Assembly (NCBI GenBank): GCA_963828075.1
Contig: CAWHDH010000021.1
Coordinates: 2,542,001 to 2,606,000 of the forward strand
From: JACCYI01 sp963828075
GTDB taxonomy: Bacteria > Actinomycetota > Thermoleophilia > Solirubrobacterales > Solirubrobacteraceae
Reading direction: 5' to 3'
Length of the DNA: 64,000 nt
Shown: positions 7,721 to 16,239 of the stretch, one piece after another
Position numbering within the stretch: position 1 is the stretch's first letter
Layout: the number at the start of each line of letters is the position of its first letter
Notes under the pieces: generated by a model
Database searches by the model: none
Seen by the model: the letters and a program-made list of their open reading frames with translations, nothing else
What the model was told of the DNA's origin: nothing
Program-made: the position numbers and the translations under genes

Positions 7721-9935
7721 GGTTGCCGCACTTCGGCGACTGCACGCACGACGGGCAGCCCGACTGGCACGGGCACTCGCTGAGCAGCCGGTGGGCGTCG
7801 TCGACGAGGGCCTCGAACTCGCGGTAGCCCTGGCGCGTGATCCCGATGCCGCCGGGATGGCCGTCGTAGATGAAGATCGTCGGCCCGCCGGTCTGCGGGT
7901 GCAGGTTGGTCGACAGGCCCCCGATGTCCCAGCGGTCGCACATCGCGAGCAGCGGCAGCACGGCGATCTGCGTGTGCTCGGCGGCGTGCAGCGCGCCCAA
8001 GAGCGCCATCAGCGGGAGCTCGAGCAGCTCGCGGTCGAGCTCGTACCACAGCGCCTGGGTGGTGAACGAGATCTGCGGTGAGTCGAGCGCGACGAGGTCG
8101 ACCACCTCGTGGTCCGAGAGCCGTTTGCGCTGGTAGCCCACGACCTGCTCGGACACGACGACCTCGCCGAACGAGAGCGTCACGCCCATCGCCTCGCGGC
8201 GGTCCAGCAGCCGCTGGATCTGGGTGTCGGTCTCCTTCTTGGGCTGCGTGTAGAAGTCGCCGCTGAACGCACGGACGTAGGCGTGGCGGGCGTCGTGGTC
8301 GAGGCCGGTCACCTCGTAGGAGCGCCCGCCGTGCAGGTAGATCGCGCCCTCGTGGGTGGTCGAGTACGCGCGCGCCGCCTCGACGGTCCCGACCAGCTCG
8401 CCGGAGTCGGTGTCGATCACCGCGAACGAGTCGCGGCTTGCGCTGCGCAGCGAGACGGCGGCGGCGGGGTACTCACCCGGCCGCGCCGGGACGAACTGGC
8501 CGCCCGGGCGCTCGCGCAGCTCGCCGCGCGAGACGAGCCACTCGGCATGCAGCCGCCAGCGGGGGCCGAGGAAGTCGGCGTCACGCGGCTCGAGCGGCCC
8601 CTCGTGTGCCGCGCAGAGCAGGTGCTGGGCGTAGATCTGCTCGTTCTCGTGGTTGAGGATCGCCCGCTCCACCGGCCGGTCGAGGAACTCGTCGGGGTGG
8701 CGGCAGAAGAACTGGTCGAGCGCGTCCTCGCCGGCGACGTAGACCGCCAGCCCACGGCCGCGGCGCCCGGCGCGGCCCCACATCTGGCGCAGCGATGCGA
8801 CGGTGCCGGGGAAGGTCACGCAGATCGCGGCGTCGAGCGACCCGATGTCGATGCCGAGCTCGAGCGCGTCCGTCGACACGACGCCGAGCAGCTCGCCGCT
8901 GACCAGCCGCCGCTCGAGCTCGCGCCGCTGCCCGGACGTGTAGCCGGCCCGGTAGGGGACGACCAGCTCGGCCAGCTCGCCGGCGCCGCGGGCCTCGAGC
9001 CCGAGCCGCGTGAACTTCGCCATCAGCTCGACGGCCTTGCGCGACTTCATGAACACGATCGTGCGGGCGCCCTTGACCACGAGGTCGGCGAGCAGGTCGG
9101 AGGCCTCGGCGAGCACGGAGCGCCGGGTGCCGAGCGCCTCGTCGACGATCGGCGGGTTCCACATCGCGATCGTCCGGCGCGCGCCCGGCGAGCCGTCGCG
9201 CTCGATCACCGTGAAGTCCTCGATCCCGGACAGTCGCTCGGCGAGCTCGGCCGGGTTGGCGATCGTCGCGCTCGCCATCAGCACCCGCGGCGCGGTCCCG
9301 TAGTGGTCGGCGATCCGCAGCAGCCGGCGCAGGACGTTGGCGACGTGCGAGCCGAACACCCCGCGGTAGACGTGCGCCTCGTCGACCACCACGACGGCGA
9401 GGTTCGAGAGGAAGTCGCCCCACGCCGGGTGGTTGGGCAGGATTCCCAGGTGCATCATGTCGGGGTTGGTGAGGACGACGTTGGCGCGCCGGCGGATCGC
9501 CGAGCGCTCCTCGCGCGGCGTGTCGCCGTCGTAGATCGCCGGGCGGGCGCGGGCCACGCCCAGCGCGCCGAGCGCGCGCGCCTGGTCCTGCGCGAGCGCC
9601 TTGGTCGGGTAGAGGTAGAGCGCGCGCGCCTTGGCGTCGCGGCTGATCACGTCGAGCGTCGGCAGGTTGAAGCACAGCGACTTGCCCGAGGCGGTGCCCG
9701 TCGTGACGATCGTGGGGCCTGCCCAGGCCGCGTGGAGCGCCTCGGCCTGGTGGGAGTACAGCGCGTCGATTCCCGCGGCGCTCAGCGCGCGGACGACGTC
9801 TGGATGCAGCTCGCCGGGCAGCGCCACGAGCCGCGGCTGCCGCGCGTTGACCGCGCTCTGGACGACCAGGCGGTCGTCCTCGCGACCGGCCTGGAGCACC
9901 TCGTCCCAGGGCTCGATGGTTCGCGTGACCGCCAC
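7659..9935 (-). CDS. MrfA/YprA-like DEAD/DEAH-box helicase with C-terminal DUF1998 zinc-binding domain
   Basis: 758 residues from GTG 9935. RecA1 has the Q-like motif YSHQAEAL, Walker A TGTASGKSLCFNLP, DEAH box VVVVDEAHVY and SAT motif LMASATIANP. RecA2 has STDALELGIDIG and the arginine motif QMWGRAGRRGR. The C-terminus carries the DUF1998/MrfA four-Cys cluster CPCQSGCPSCVQSPKCG. Bacillus MrfA is a 3'-5' helicase that acts in repair of mitomycin C adducts independently of UvrABC; a similar excision-repair role is the natural inference. Length and motif order match the family. No SD is visible before the start; a TACTAT hexamer eight bases upstream suggests a leaderless transcript. Confidence 0.92.
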   Translation of the reverse strand: MAVTRTIEPWDEVLQAGREDDRLVVQSAVNARQPRLVALPGELHPDVVRALSAAGIDALYSHQAEALHAAWAGPTIVTTGTASGKSLCFNLPTLDVISRDAKARALYLYPTKALAQDQARALGALGVARARPAIYDGDTPREERSAIRRRANVVLTNPDMMHLGILPNHPAWGDFLSNLAVVVVDEAHVYRGVFGSHVANVLRRLLRIADHYGTAPRVLMASATIANPAELAERLSGIEDFTVIERDGSPGARRTIAMWNPPIVDEALGTRRSVLAEASDLLADLVVKGARTIVFMKSRKAVELMAKFTRLGLEARGAGELAELVVPYRAGYTSGQRRELERRLVSGELLGVVSTDALELGIDIGSLDAAICVTFPGTVASLRQMWGRAGRRGRGLAVYVAGEDALDQFFCRHPDEFLDRPVERAILNHENEQIYAQHLLCAAHEGPLEPRDADFLGPRWRLHAEWLVSRGELRERPGGQFVPARPGEYPAAAVSLRSASRDSFAVIDTDSGELVGTVEAARAYSTTHEGAIYLHGGRSYEVTGLDHDARHAYVRAFSGDFYTQPKKETDTQIQRLLDRREAMGVTLSFGEVVVSEQVVGYQRKRLSDHEVVDLVALDSPQISFTTQALWYELDRELLELPLMALLGALHAAEHTQIAVLPLLAMCDRWDIGGLSTNLHPQTGGPTIFIYDGHPGGIGITRQGYREFEALVDDAHRLLSECPCQSGCPSCVQSPKCGNLNEPLSKAGAKELLGRMLAA

Positions 9936-9957
9936 TGGTTGCCATAGTAGGTCGGCC
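9936..9957. promoter_or_regulatory. 22-base divergent gap with overlapping -10-like hexamers
   Basis: Only 22 bases separate two divergent GTG starts. On the minus strand TACTAT (9949-9944) lies 8 bases before GTG 9935. On the plus strand CATAGT (9943-9948) lies 9 bases before GTG 9958. There is no SD on either side. This spacing fits leaderless transcription, common in actinobacteria, with the two -10 elements sharing five base pairs. Competition between the two polymerases is an inference. Confidence 0.45.
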
Positions 9958-10830
9958 GTGGACGCCGACGCCCGAGTCCAGCGCTGGCTGCGGTCGCGCA
10001 CCTTCCATCACGCGGATTTCCCCGCCGAGCGCCTCGCCGTCGAGCGCGACGCGACCATCACGGTGTGCGTGCCCGCGAAGGACTGCGCCGCCACCATCGA
10101 GCCGGTGGTGCGGACGCTGATGGGCCTCGTCGAGAAGGGCGCGATCGACGAGGTGGTCGTCGTCGACGCCGACTCGCCGGACGGGACGGCGGACCTCGCC
10201 CGGAGTGCCGGCGCACGCGCGGTCTCGGAGTCCTCGCTGGTCCCGCAGTTCGGCCCGGTGCTCGGAAAGGGCGACGCGATGTGGCGCGCGCTCTCGGTGC
10301 TCGACGCCGACGTGGTCGCTTACGTCGACGCGGACGCGGGCGACATCGGCGAGCACTTCGCGTGCGGCGTGCTCGGGCCGGTGGTCTGCGAGCCCGGCGC
10401 CGCCTTCACCAAGGCCTTCTACCGCCGACCCTTCCGGGCCGGCGACACCACGCTGCCCGACGGCGGCGGCCGCGTGACCGAGCTGACCGCCAAGCCCCTG
10501 CTGCGGCGCTTCTGGCCCGAGCTCGCCGGCTTCCACCAGCCCCTGTCGGGCGAGGTCGCCGCGCGCCGCACGCTGCTCGAGCGGATCCCGTTCGCGACCG
10601 GCTACGCCGTGGAGATCGCGATGCTGATCGACGCCTACGCCGAGGTCGGGCTGCGCCGCCTCGCCCAGGTCGACCTCGACGTCCGCCAGAACGCCCATCA
10701 GTCGCTCGCCGCGCTGGGGTCGATGGCCGACCAGGTCCTCGACGCGGCGGTGCGCCGGGTCGCCGACCAGCATCCGGTCGCGGGCGTCGTCGAGCGGCCG
10801 CCGATGGCTTCGGTCCGCTCCGCCGCGTGA
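9958..10830 (+). CDS. gpgS: Glucosyl-3-phosphoglycerate synthase (GT2/GT81-type)
   Basis: 290 residues. A Rossmann-like GT-A fold with VCVPAKDCAATIEPVVRTL at the start, VVVVDADSPDGTADLA, the metal-binding DXD region VAYVDADAGDIGEHF and the acceptor region KPLLRRFWPELAGFHQPLSG-E, all hallmarks of GpgS. It transfers glucose from a nucleotide sugar to 3-phosphoglycerate, giving glucosyl-3-phosphoglycerate, precursor of glucosylglycerate and, in mycobacteria, methylglucose lipopolysaccharide. The stop overlaps the start of the HAD phosphatase gene (GTGA), coupling the two steps. Mannosyl donor use (MpgS activity) is possible and cannot be excluded from sequence. Confidence 0.88.
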   Translation: MDADARVQRWLRSRTFHHADFPAERLAVERDATITVCVPAKDCAATIEPVVRTLMGLVEKGAIDEVVVVDADSPDGTADLARSAGARAVSESSLVPQFGPVLGKGDAMWRALSVLDADVVAYVDADAGDIGEHFACGVLGPVVCEPGAAFTKAFYRRPFRAGDTTLPDGGGRVTELTAKPLLRRFWPELAGFHQPLSGEVAARRTLLERIPFATGYAVEIAMLIDAYAEVGLRRLAQVDLDVRQNAHQSLAALGSMADQVLDAAVRRVADQHPVAGVVERPPMASVRSAA

Positions 10831-11621
10831 CCCTCCGCGCCGCCTACGTCGACCTCGACGGCACGCTGCTCGGGCGCGGTGCCTCGCTCCTGCACGACGC
10901 CGAGGGGGCGTTCACGCTGCTCGGCGTCCGCGCGCTCGAGGCGTGCGCGCGGGCGGACGTCGAGGTCGTGCTGTGCTCCGGGCGCCGGCGCACCTCGATG
11001 CAGGAGGACGCGCGCATCATCGGGTCGCGCGCCTACATCTTCGAGGCCGGCTGCGGTCTAGTGCTCGACGGCGAGCTCGAGTGGCTGACGGGCGACATCG
11101 TCCCCCGCGACGGCGCGACGATCCACGAGCAGATCGCGGCGGGCGGCGCTCCCGATCTGTTGCTCGAGCACTACGCCGGCCGCCTCGAGCCCCATTCGCC
11201 GTGGCACCTCGGCCGCGACGTCTCGCACCTCTACCGCGGCGAGATCGACGCCTTCGAGGCCGACACGCTGCTCGCCGAGCACGGGCACGAGCACCTGCGG
11301 CTCGTCGACAACGGCTCGATCGGCGGCGGCCTGCGCGCGTACCACCTGATCCCGCGCGTCGCCTCCAAGGGCCGCGCCGTCGCCCGCCACATGCAGGCCC
11401 GCGGCTACGCGCGCGAGGAGACGATCGCGATCGGCGACTCGCGCGAGGACCTGACCTCGGCAGAGGTGGTCGGGACCTTCTGGCTGGTCGCCAACGCGCT
11501 CGATCGCGACCCGTCGATCCGCGAGGCCGTCGCTCGCGTGGGCAACGTGCGCGTCGCCGAGGCGGGGCACGGCGCCGGCGTCTATGAGGCGATCCTCACG
11601 ACGCTGGCGGAACGGCGGTAG
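10827..11621 (+). CDS. HAD-family phosphatase, probable glucosyl(mannosyl)-3-phosphoglycerate phosphatase
   Basis: 264 residues. HAD motif I YVDLDGTLLG (nucleophile Asp plus Asp at +2), motif II VVLCSGRRRTS, and motif IV IAIGDSREDLTSAE; the large cap between motifs II and III is of the Cof/MpgP type. Position directly after gpgS with a 4-base overlap suggests it removes the phosphate from glucosyl-3-phosphoglycerate. Function is inferred from context; the fold alone allows other sugar phosphates. The 3' end overlaps the convergent GNAT-USP gene by 26 bases. Confidence 0.78.
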   Translation: MTLRAAYVDLDGTLLGRGASLLHDAEGAFTLLGVRALEACARADVEVVLCSGRRRTSMQEDARIIGSRAYIFEAGCGLVLDGELEWLTGDIVPRDGATIHEQIAAGGAPDLLLEHYAGRLEPHSPWHLGRDVSHLYRGEIDAFEADTLLAEHGHEHLRLVDNGSIGGGLRAYHLIPRVASKGRAVARHMQARGYAREETIAIGDSREDLTSAEVVGTFWLVANALDRDPSIREAVARVGNVRVAEAGHGAGVYEAILTTLAERR

Positions 11622-12648
11622 GCGGCGCCTCCTCCGCGGGGTCGCTCCGGAGCCGCACGATCAGCACGTCGCACGGCGAGCGCTCGGAGACGAAGTCGGT
11701 GACGCTGCCGAGCAGGCGGCGCGCCGCCTTGCTGCGCTCACCGGACCCGACCACCACCAGCCGCGCGTTCTCCTCCGCGGCGACGTCGGTGAGGACGAGC
11801 GCCGGGTCGCCCCGGCGCACCTCCTCGTAGGCCTGCAGGCCGCGCTCGCGCAGGTCCGCCGCCGCCTCCTCCACCGCCGCGGTGACCTCCGAGTGGTCCG
11901 GCAGCAGGAAGCGATGGGCGCCGACCACGTGGATCATCGCGCCCGAGGCGATCGCGAGCGCGGCCGCGGCCTCGACGGCCGCGCCGGCATGCGCGGAGCC
12001 GTCGGTCCCCACGACGATCAGGTTGCGGCGCGGCTCGTCGGGGGCGCCGCGGCGGGTGCGTGGCCACAGGCGCTCGAGCAGCGTCCGCGCCGGCGCGATG
12101 GTCCCGCTCGCGAACTGCTTGAGCAGCTGGCCCATGCCCGGCCCGGCGCCCGGCCCCGCGGGCAGCTCGACCTGCAGCTCGACCTCGCGCCCCGCCGGGC
12201 GGTGGGTCGTGCGCCCGATGCGCTCCATCACCCGGATGGCCTCGGGGTTGGAGGCCAGGACGGGCGCGTCGAAGCGCGCGATGCCCTCCTCGCGGGCGCG
12301 GTCGACGAGCGCGTCGAGCAGCAGCCGCGCGACGCCGCGGCCGTGCCAGTCGTCGGCCACGACGATCGCGGGCTCGGCCACGTCGGGGCCGGTCCGCACG
12401 TAGCGCGCCACGCCGACCCCTTCTCCGGAGTCGGGGAGGACCGCCACGAGCGCCTCGTGGTCGTGGTGATCGACCTGGGTCAGGTAGTCGAGGTCGCGCT
12501 CGTGGAGCTCGGGCTTGGGCCCGAAGAAGCGGCGGTACTGCGAGTCCGCGCTGAGCCTCCGGTGCCCCTCGGCGAGCGCGTCGCGGTCCTCGGGCTCGAT
12601 GGGACGGATCAGCAGGCGCGTTCCGTCGCGCAGCGTCACCGTCTCCAT
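11596..12648 (-). CDS. GNAT acetyltransferase fused to a universal stress protein (UspA) domain
   Basis: 350 residues with two domains. Residues ~1-165 are GNAT: LRDGTRLLIRPIEPEDRDAL, YLTQVDHHDHEALVAV, and the acetyl-CoA loop VVADDWHGRGVARLLLDAL; this is the subfamily of protein lysine acetyltransferases (Pat-like) rather than drug acetyltransferases. A ~35-residue linker follows. Residues ~205-335 are a UspA fold: LIVVGTDGSAHAGAAVEAA and VVVGSGERSKAARRLLGSV, close to the G-2x-G-9x-GS nucleotide-binding motif but with Glu in place of the second Gly. It ends an operon, 12 bases after an acyl-CoA synthetase. Mycobacterial KAT enzymes acetylate both USP and FadD proteins, which makes the arrangement suggestive. 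Confidence 0.88.
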   Translation of the reverse strand: METVTLRDGTRLLIRPIEPEDRDALAEGHRRLSADSQYRRFFGPKPELHERDLDYLTQVDHHDHEALVAVLPDSGEGVGVARYVRTGPDVAEPAIVVADDWHGRGVARLLLDALVDRAREEGIARFDAPVLASNPEAIRVMERIGRTTHRPAGREVELQVELPAGPGAGPGMGQLLKQFASGTIAPARTLLERLWPRTRRGAPDEPRRNLIVVGTDGSAHAGAAVEAAAALAIASGAMIHVVGAHRFLLPDHSEVTAAVEEAAADLRERGLQAYEEVRRGDPALVLTDVAAEENARLVVVGSGERSKAARRLLGSVTDFVSERSPCDVLIVRLRSDPAEEAPPTAVPPAS

Positions 12649-12660
12649 CGGCCTAGGAGA

Positions 12661-14163
12661 TCAGGTCGCCGGGGAGCGCTCGGGGACGTCGATCTCGCGC
12701 TTGAGGATCTTCCCCGTCGGGCCCTTCGGCAGGTCGTCGACCATCCACACCGAGCGCGGGTACTTGTAGGCGGCGACACGCTGCTTGACGAAGTCGCGGA
12801 GCTCCTCGGGCGACGCCTCGGCCCCATCCTTGAGCGCAACGGCCGCCGCCACCTCCTCGCCGAGCGACTCGTGGGGAACCCCGACGACGGCCGCCTCGCG
12901 GACCGCGGGGTGCTCGTAGAGGACCTCCTCGATCTCGCGCGGGTAGACGTTGAAGCCGCCGCGGATGATCATGTCCTTCTTGCGGTCGACGATGAAGAAG
13001 TAGCCGTCCTCGTCGATCGTGGCCATGTCGCCGGTGTGGAACCAGCCGCCGCGCATGACCTCCTCGGTCGCGTCGGCGCGGTTGAAGTACTCCTTCATCA
13101 GGTGCGGGCTCTTGAGGACGATCTCGCCGACCTCGCCCTGCGGGACGTCGTTGTCGTCGTCGTCGACGACCTTCATCTCCACGGCGCGCACGGGGATCCC
13201 GATGGAGCCGGGCTTGCGCTCGCGGTCGGGCGGGTTGAAGGACGCCATCCCGGTCGTCTCGGACAGCCCGTAGCCCTCGAGGACCTTGCACCCGAACGCG
13301 TCCTCGAACCCGCGCAGCACCTCGACGGGGATCGCGGCGCCGCCCGACACGCAGATGTCGAGCGTCGACGTGTCGACCTTCTCGCGGTCGGGGTGGTGGA
13401 GCAGCGCGGAGTACATCGTCGGGACGCCGAGCAGCGTCGTGACCTTGTCGCGCTCGATCATCTCGAGCGCCTTGCCGGGCTCGAATCGCGGCAGGAGCGT
13501 CAGGCAGCCGCCGGCCCGGACGGTCGTGTTCAGGCCGGTGCTCATGCCGAAGACGTGGAACAGCGGCAGCGCGCCGAACGTGACCGCATTGGGTGGGAAC
13601 TCGACCGTCTCCATCGCGACGTCGGCGGCGTCGAGCAGGTTGTGGTGGGTGAGCGCCGCGCCCTTCGGCGTGCCCGTCGTGCCCGACGTGTAGATGATCA
13701 CCGCGACATCCTCGTCGTCGCGCCCGGCGACCTCGGCGACCGGCGTGGCGGCGGCGATCAGCGGCTCGATCTTGCCGGGCTCGACGAGGATGAGCTCGGC
13801 GCCGGCCTCCCCGGCACCCTCCTGCGCTGCTTCACCGAACTGGTGCCAGGCGACGAGCACCTTCGCGCCGGAGTCCTTCAGCTGGAACCCGACCTCGCGC
13901 CCCTTGAGCAGCGGGTTCATGGGCACGACGACGGCGCCGAGGCGCAGGATCCCGAAGTAGACCATCGGGAAGTACGGCACGTTGGGGAGCATGAGGCCGA
14001 CGCGGTCGCCCACCCCGACGCCCTTCTCCCGCAGCAGCCCGGCGGCGAGCCCGGCCGCGGCGTCGAGCCCGGCGTAGGGGATCACGACGTCGTCGAGCTT
14101 GACCGCGGGGCGGTCGCCTCCCTCGGCGACTGCGGTCGTCAGCAGGTCCGCAACGTTGCCCAT
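12661..14163 (-). CDS. Long/medium-chain acyl-CoA synthetase (AMP-forming, FadD-like)
   Basis: 500 residues. Adenylate-forming motifs: P-loop IIYTSGTTGTPKGAALTH, A5-like YGLSETTG, A8 FHTGDMATIDEDGYFFIVDR and the C-terminal catalytic lysine in PKGPTGKILKRE (Lys485). It activates a carboxylic acid to an acyl-AMP, then acyl-CoA; chain length cannot be read from sequence. Start fixed by GGAGGAG seven bases before ATG. The lysine motif is the one inactivated by acetylation in Acs/FadD enzymes, and the next gene in the operon encodes a GNAT-USP protein. It lies 31 bases downstream of the VWA gene and may belong to the same transcript as the MoxR cluster. Confidence 0.92.
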   Translation of the reverse strand: MGNVADLLTTAVAEGGDRPAVKLDDVVIPYAGLDAAAGLAAGLLREKGVGVGDRVGLMLPNVPYFPMVYFGILRLGAVVVPMNPLLKGREVGFQLKDSGAKVLVAWHQFGEAAQEGAGEAGAELILVEPGKIEPLIAAATPVAEVAGRDDEDVAVIIYTSGTTGTPKGAALTHHNLLDAADVAMETVEFPPNAVTFGALPLFHVFGMSTGLNTTVRAGGCLTLLPRFEPGKALEMIERDKVTTLLGVPTMYSALLHHPDREKVDTSTLDICVSGGAAIPVEVLRGFEDAFGCKVLEGYGLSETTGMASFNPPDRERKPGSIGIPVRAVEMKVVDDDDNDVPQGEVGEIVLKSPHLMKEYFNRADATEEVMRGGWFHTGDMATIDEDGYFFIVDRKKDMIIRGGFNVYPREIEEVLYEHPAVREAAVVGVPHESLGEEVAAAVALKDGAEASPEELRDFVKQRVAAYKYPRSVWMVDDLPKGPTGKILKREIDVPERSPAT

Positions 14164-14194
14164 CGGTTCTCCTCCCTGGGTGGAACGCCCGAGG

Positions 14195-15166
14195 CTACAC
14201 CGGCCGCCCGAACCAGCGCAGTCCGAGGGCCCCGCCGATCAGGAGCAGCAGCAGCCCGCCGCCGGCGAACGCGGCGGTGACCTCCTCCTTGGTCTCCTCG
14301 AACCCGATCCGGGTGCCGAGCGACTCATAGATCGACTGGAGCTGGTCGGCGTCGGCCGCGTCGAAGAAGCGGCCGCGTGTCCGGCGGGCGATCTCGCGCA
14401 GCGTGTCGGGGTCCGGAGGGACCGGGACGGTGCGCTCGATGCCGAGGATGTCGGTCAGCGTGATCGTGCCCTCCGGCGTGCCGAGCGCCACCGTGTAGAC
14501 CGGGATCCGCAGCCGCGCGGCGACCTGCGCGGCGTCGAGCGGGCTCGAGCCCACCGTGTTCTTGCCGTCCGAGAGCAGGACGATCGCCGCCGGCGGGCGC
14601 TTGTCGCCGGTCGCCTGCTGGCGCGCGGTCTCCGCCTGGACCGCCTCGATCGCCCGGCGCAGGGCGTCGCCCATCGCGGTGCCGCCGACGGCGTCGAGCC
14701 CGGCGATCACCGCCTCGACCTGCGCCCGGTCCCGCGTCGGCGCCAGCTGGAGCTCCGCGTGCTCGTTGAACGCGACGAAGCCGACCCGGAACGTCGGCGG
14801 CAGCTCGCTCACGAACGTCCGCGCCGCGCGCTGGGCGGCCGTGAGCCGATCGGGCTTGACGTCGGTGGCGCTCATCGATCCGGAGATGTCGGTGATGAGG
14901 ACGACGGTCGCCTCGCGCTTGGGCTGGGCGACCGTCCGCTCGGGGCGGGCGACGGCGAGGATGAGCACGGCCAGGGCGGCGAGCAGCAGGGCGGCGGGCA
15001 CGTGGCGGCGCCAGCCGGGGTCGGCGGTGACGACGTTCGGGAGCAGCGCCGGGTTCGCGAACGCGGCGGCGACGTCGCGGCGGCGTCGCTGGATCGCCAG
15101 GTAGGCCAGCACCGCGACCGGCAGCAGCGCCAGCGCGGCGAGCAAGGCCGGCTCGCGGAAGCTCAC
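14195..15166 (-). CDS. BatA/BatB-like VWA-domain membrane protein
   Basis: 323 residues from GTG 15166, which overlaps the stop of the DUF58 gene (GTGA). Two N-terminal membrane segments (LLAALALLPVAVLAYLAI and AALLLAALAVLILAVA), a VWA domain (about 90-285) with a complete MIDAS: DISGSMS, the Thr in GGTAMGDAL, and LLSDGKNT; and one C-terminal membrane segment (FAGGGLLLLLIGGALGL). The VWA domain should bind a metal and a protein ligand on the cytoplasmic or outer face. MoxR/DUF58/VWA sets act as chaperone-like modules for envelope or metal-enzyme maturation; the client here is unknown. Confidence 0.88.
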   Translation of the reverse strand: MSFREPALLAALALLPVAVLAYLAIQRRRRDVAAAFANPALLPNVVTADPGWRRHVPAALLLAALAVLILAVARPERTVAQPKREATVVLITDISGSMSATDVKPDRLTAAQRAARTFVSELPPTFRVGFVAFNEHAELQLAPTRDRAQVEAVIAGLDAVGGTAMGDALRRAIEAVQAETARQQATGDKRPPAAIVLLSDGKNTVGSSPLDAAQVAARLRIPVYTVALGTPEGTITLTDILGIERTVPVPPDPDTLREIARRTRGRFFDAADADQLQSIYESLGTRIGFEETKEEVTAAFAGGGLLLLLIGGALGLRWFGRPV

Positions 15167-16239
15167 GCGATGACCTCCGGGTCCTCCGCCTCGATCGCAC
15201 TCGCCCGGGCGCGCGCCGCGGCGTCCGCGTGGCCGGCGCGCTCGGTGCGGCGCAGGTGGCCGGCGAGCGTGCGCAGCCAGTCGCCGCTGGTCGACAGGAT
15301 CACGTGGTCGGCGCCCGCGCTGCGAATCTCGGCGCCGACCCCCGCGCGCTCCTCGGCCGCCGCCGCCGCGAAGCGCGCGCGCAGGCGGCGCGAGCCGGTG
15401 TTGACGTGGATCTGCTCGCCCGTCTCGGGGTCGACCATCCACAGCGACCCGACCGCCGGCAGCGAGAGCTCGCGCGGGTCGCGGATCTCCGCGCACAGCA
15501 GGCCATGGCGCGCGCGCAGCGCGCGCAGAGCGGCGCCCCAGTCATCCGGTGCGCCGCCGCGGAAGTCCGAGACGACGACCACGAGGCCCCGCGAGCGCGC
15601 CAGCGCGCGGACCGTCGTCAGCGCCGCGCCGAGCGACGTCGCCCCCGCGCCGTCGGCCTCCGGCTCGGCGCGCAGCGAGGCCAGCAACGCCAGCAGGCCG
15701 AGCCGGCCCTGGCGCGGGCGCACGACGCGCGGGTCGCCGCCACCGACCGTGACGACGCCCAGCCGGTTGCCGCGGCGGCTCGCGACGTGCCCGATCGCCA
15801 GCGCGACGCCCTCGGCGACGTCGGCCTTGCGCCGCTCCGCGGTACCGAAGGTCATCGAGGCCGACACGTCGAGGACGAGCCAGGTGGTCAGCGCGCGCTC
15901 GCCGACGTGCACGCGCACGTGCGGCTCGCGCGTGCGGGCGGTGACGTTCCAGTCCATCTGGCGGACGTCGTCGCCGGGCTGGTAGGGCCGGATCTGCGAC
16001 AGCTCGGTTCCGGTGCCGACCGCCGGCGTCTGGTGATCGCCCGGTACCAGCGACTCGACGCGCTTGCGGACCGCGAGGTCGAGCGAGCGCAGGACCGGCG
16101 GCGGGACCGGGCCGGGACCGGGCCGGTCCGGCGTCCGCACCGGCTCGGCGAGCGCCGTCGCCCGCCGCCGCGCCGGACCCTCGGGATCCGGCCGGCCGCG
16201 GCCGCGCCCGCGGCGACGGCGGCGCGGGGCCTCGCTCAC
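15163..16239 (-). CDS. DUF58 family protein (MoxR-associated)
   Basis: 358 residues. Contains the family signature IRPYQPGDDVRQMDW followed by TAR and EPHVR, and a degenerate VWA-like metal site (LVLDVSASMTFG). A basic, Arg/Pro-rich N-terminus of about 50 residues (RRRRRGRGRG) precedes the domain. No transmembrane segment is evident, unlike many DUF58 proteins. Start GTG 16239 overlaps the moxR stop and its own stop overlaps the VWA start, so all three are translationally coupled. DUF58 proteins work with MoxR ATPases; the biochemical role is not established. Confidence 0.88.
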   Translation of the reverse strand: MSEAPRRRRRGRGRGRPDPEGPARRRATALAEPVRTPDRPGPGPVPPPVLRSLDLAVRKRVESLVPGDHQTPAVGTGTELSQIRPYQPGDDVRQMDWNVTARTREPHVRVHVGERALTTWLVLDVSASMTFGTAERRKADVAEGVALAIGHVASRRGNRLGVVTVGGGDPRVVRPRQGRLGLLALLASLRAEPEADGAGATSLGAALTTVRALARSRGLVVVVSDFRGGAPDDWGAALRALRARHGLLCAEIRDPRELSLPAVGSLWMVDPETGEQIHVNTGSRRLRARFAAAAAEERAGVGAEIRSAGADHVILSTSGDWLRTLAGHLRRTERAGHADAAARARASAIEAEDPEVIA

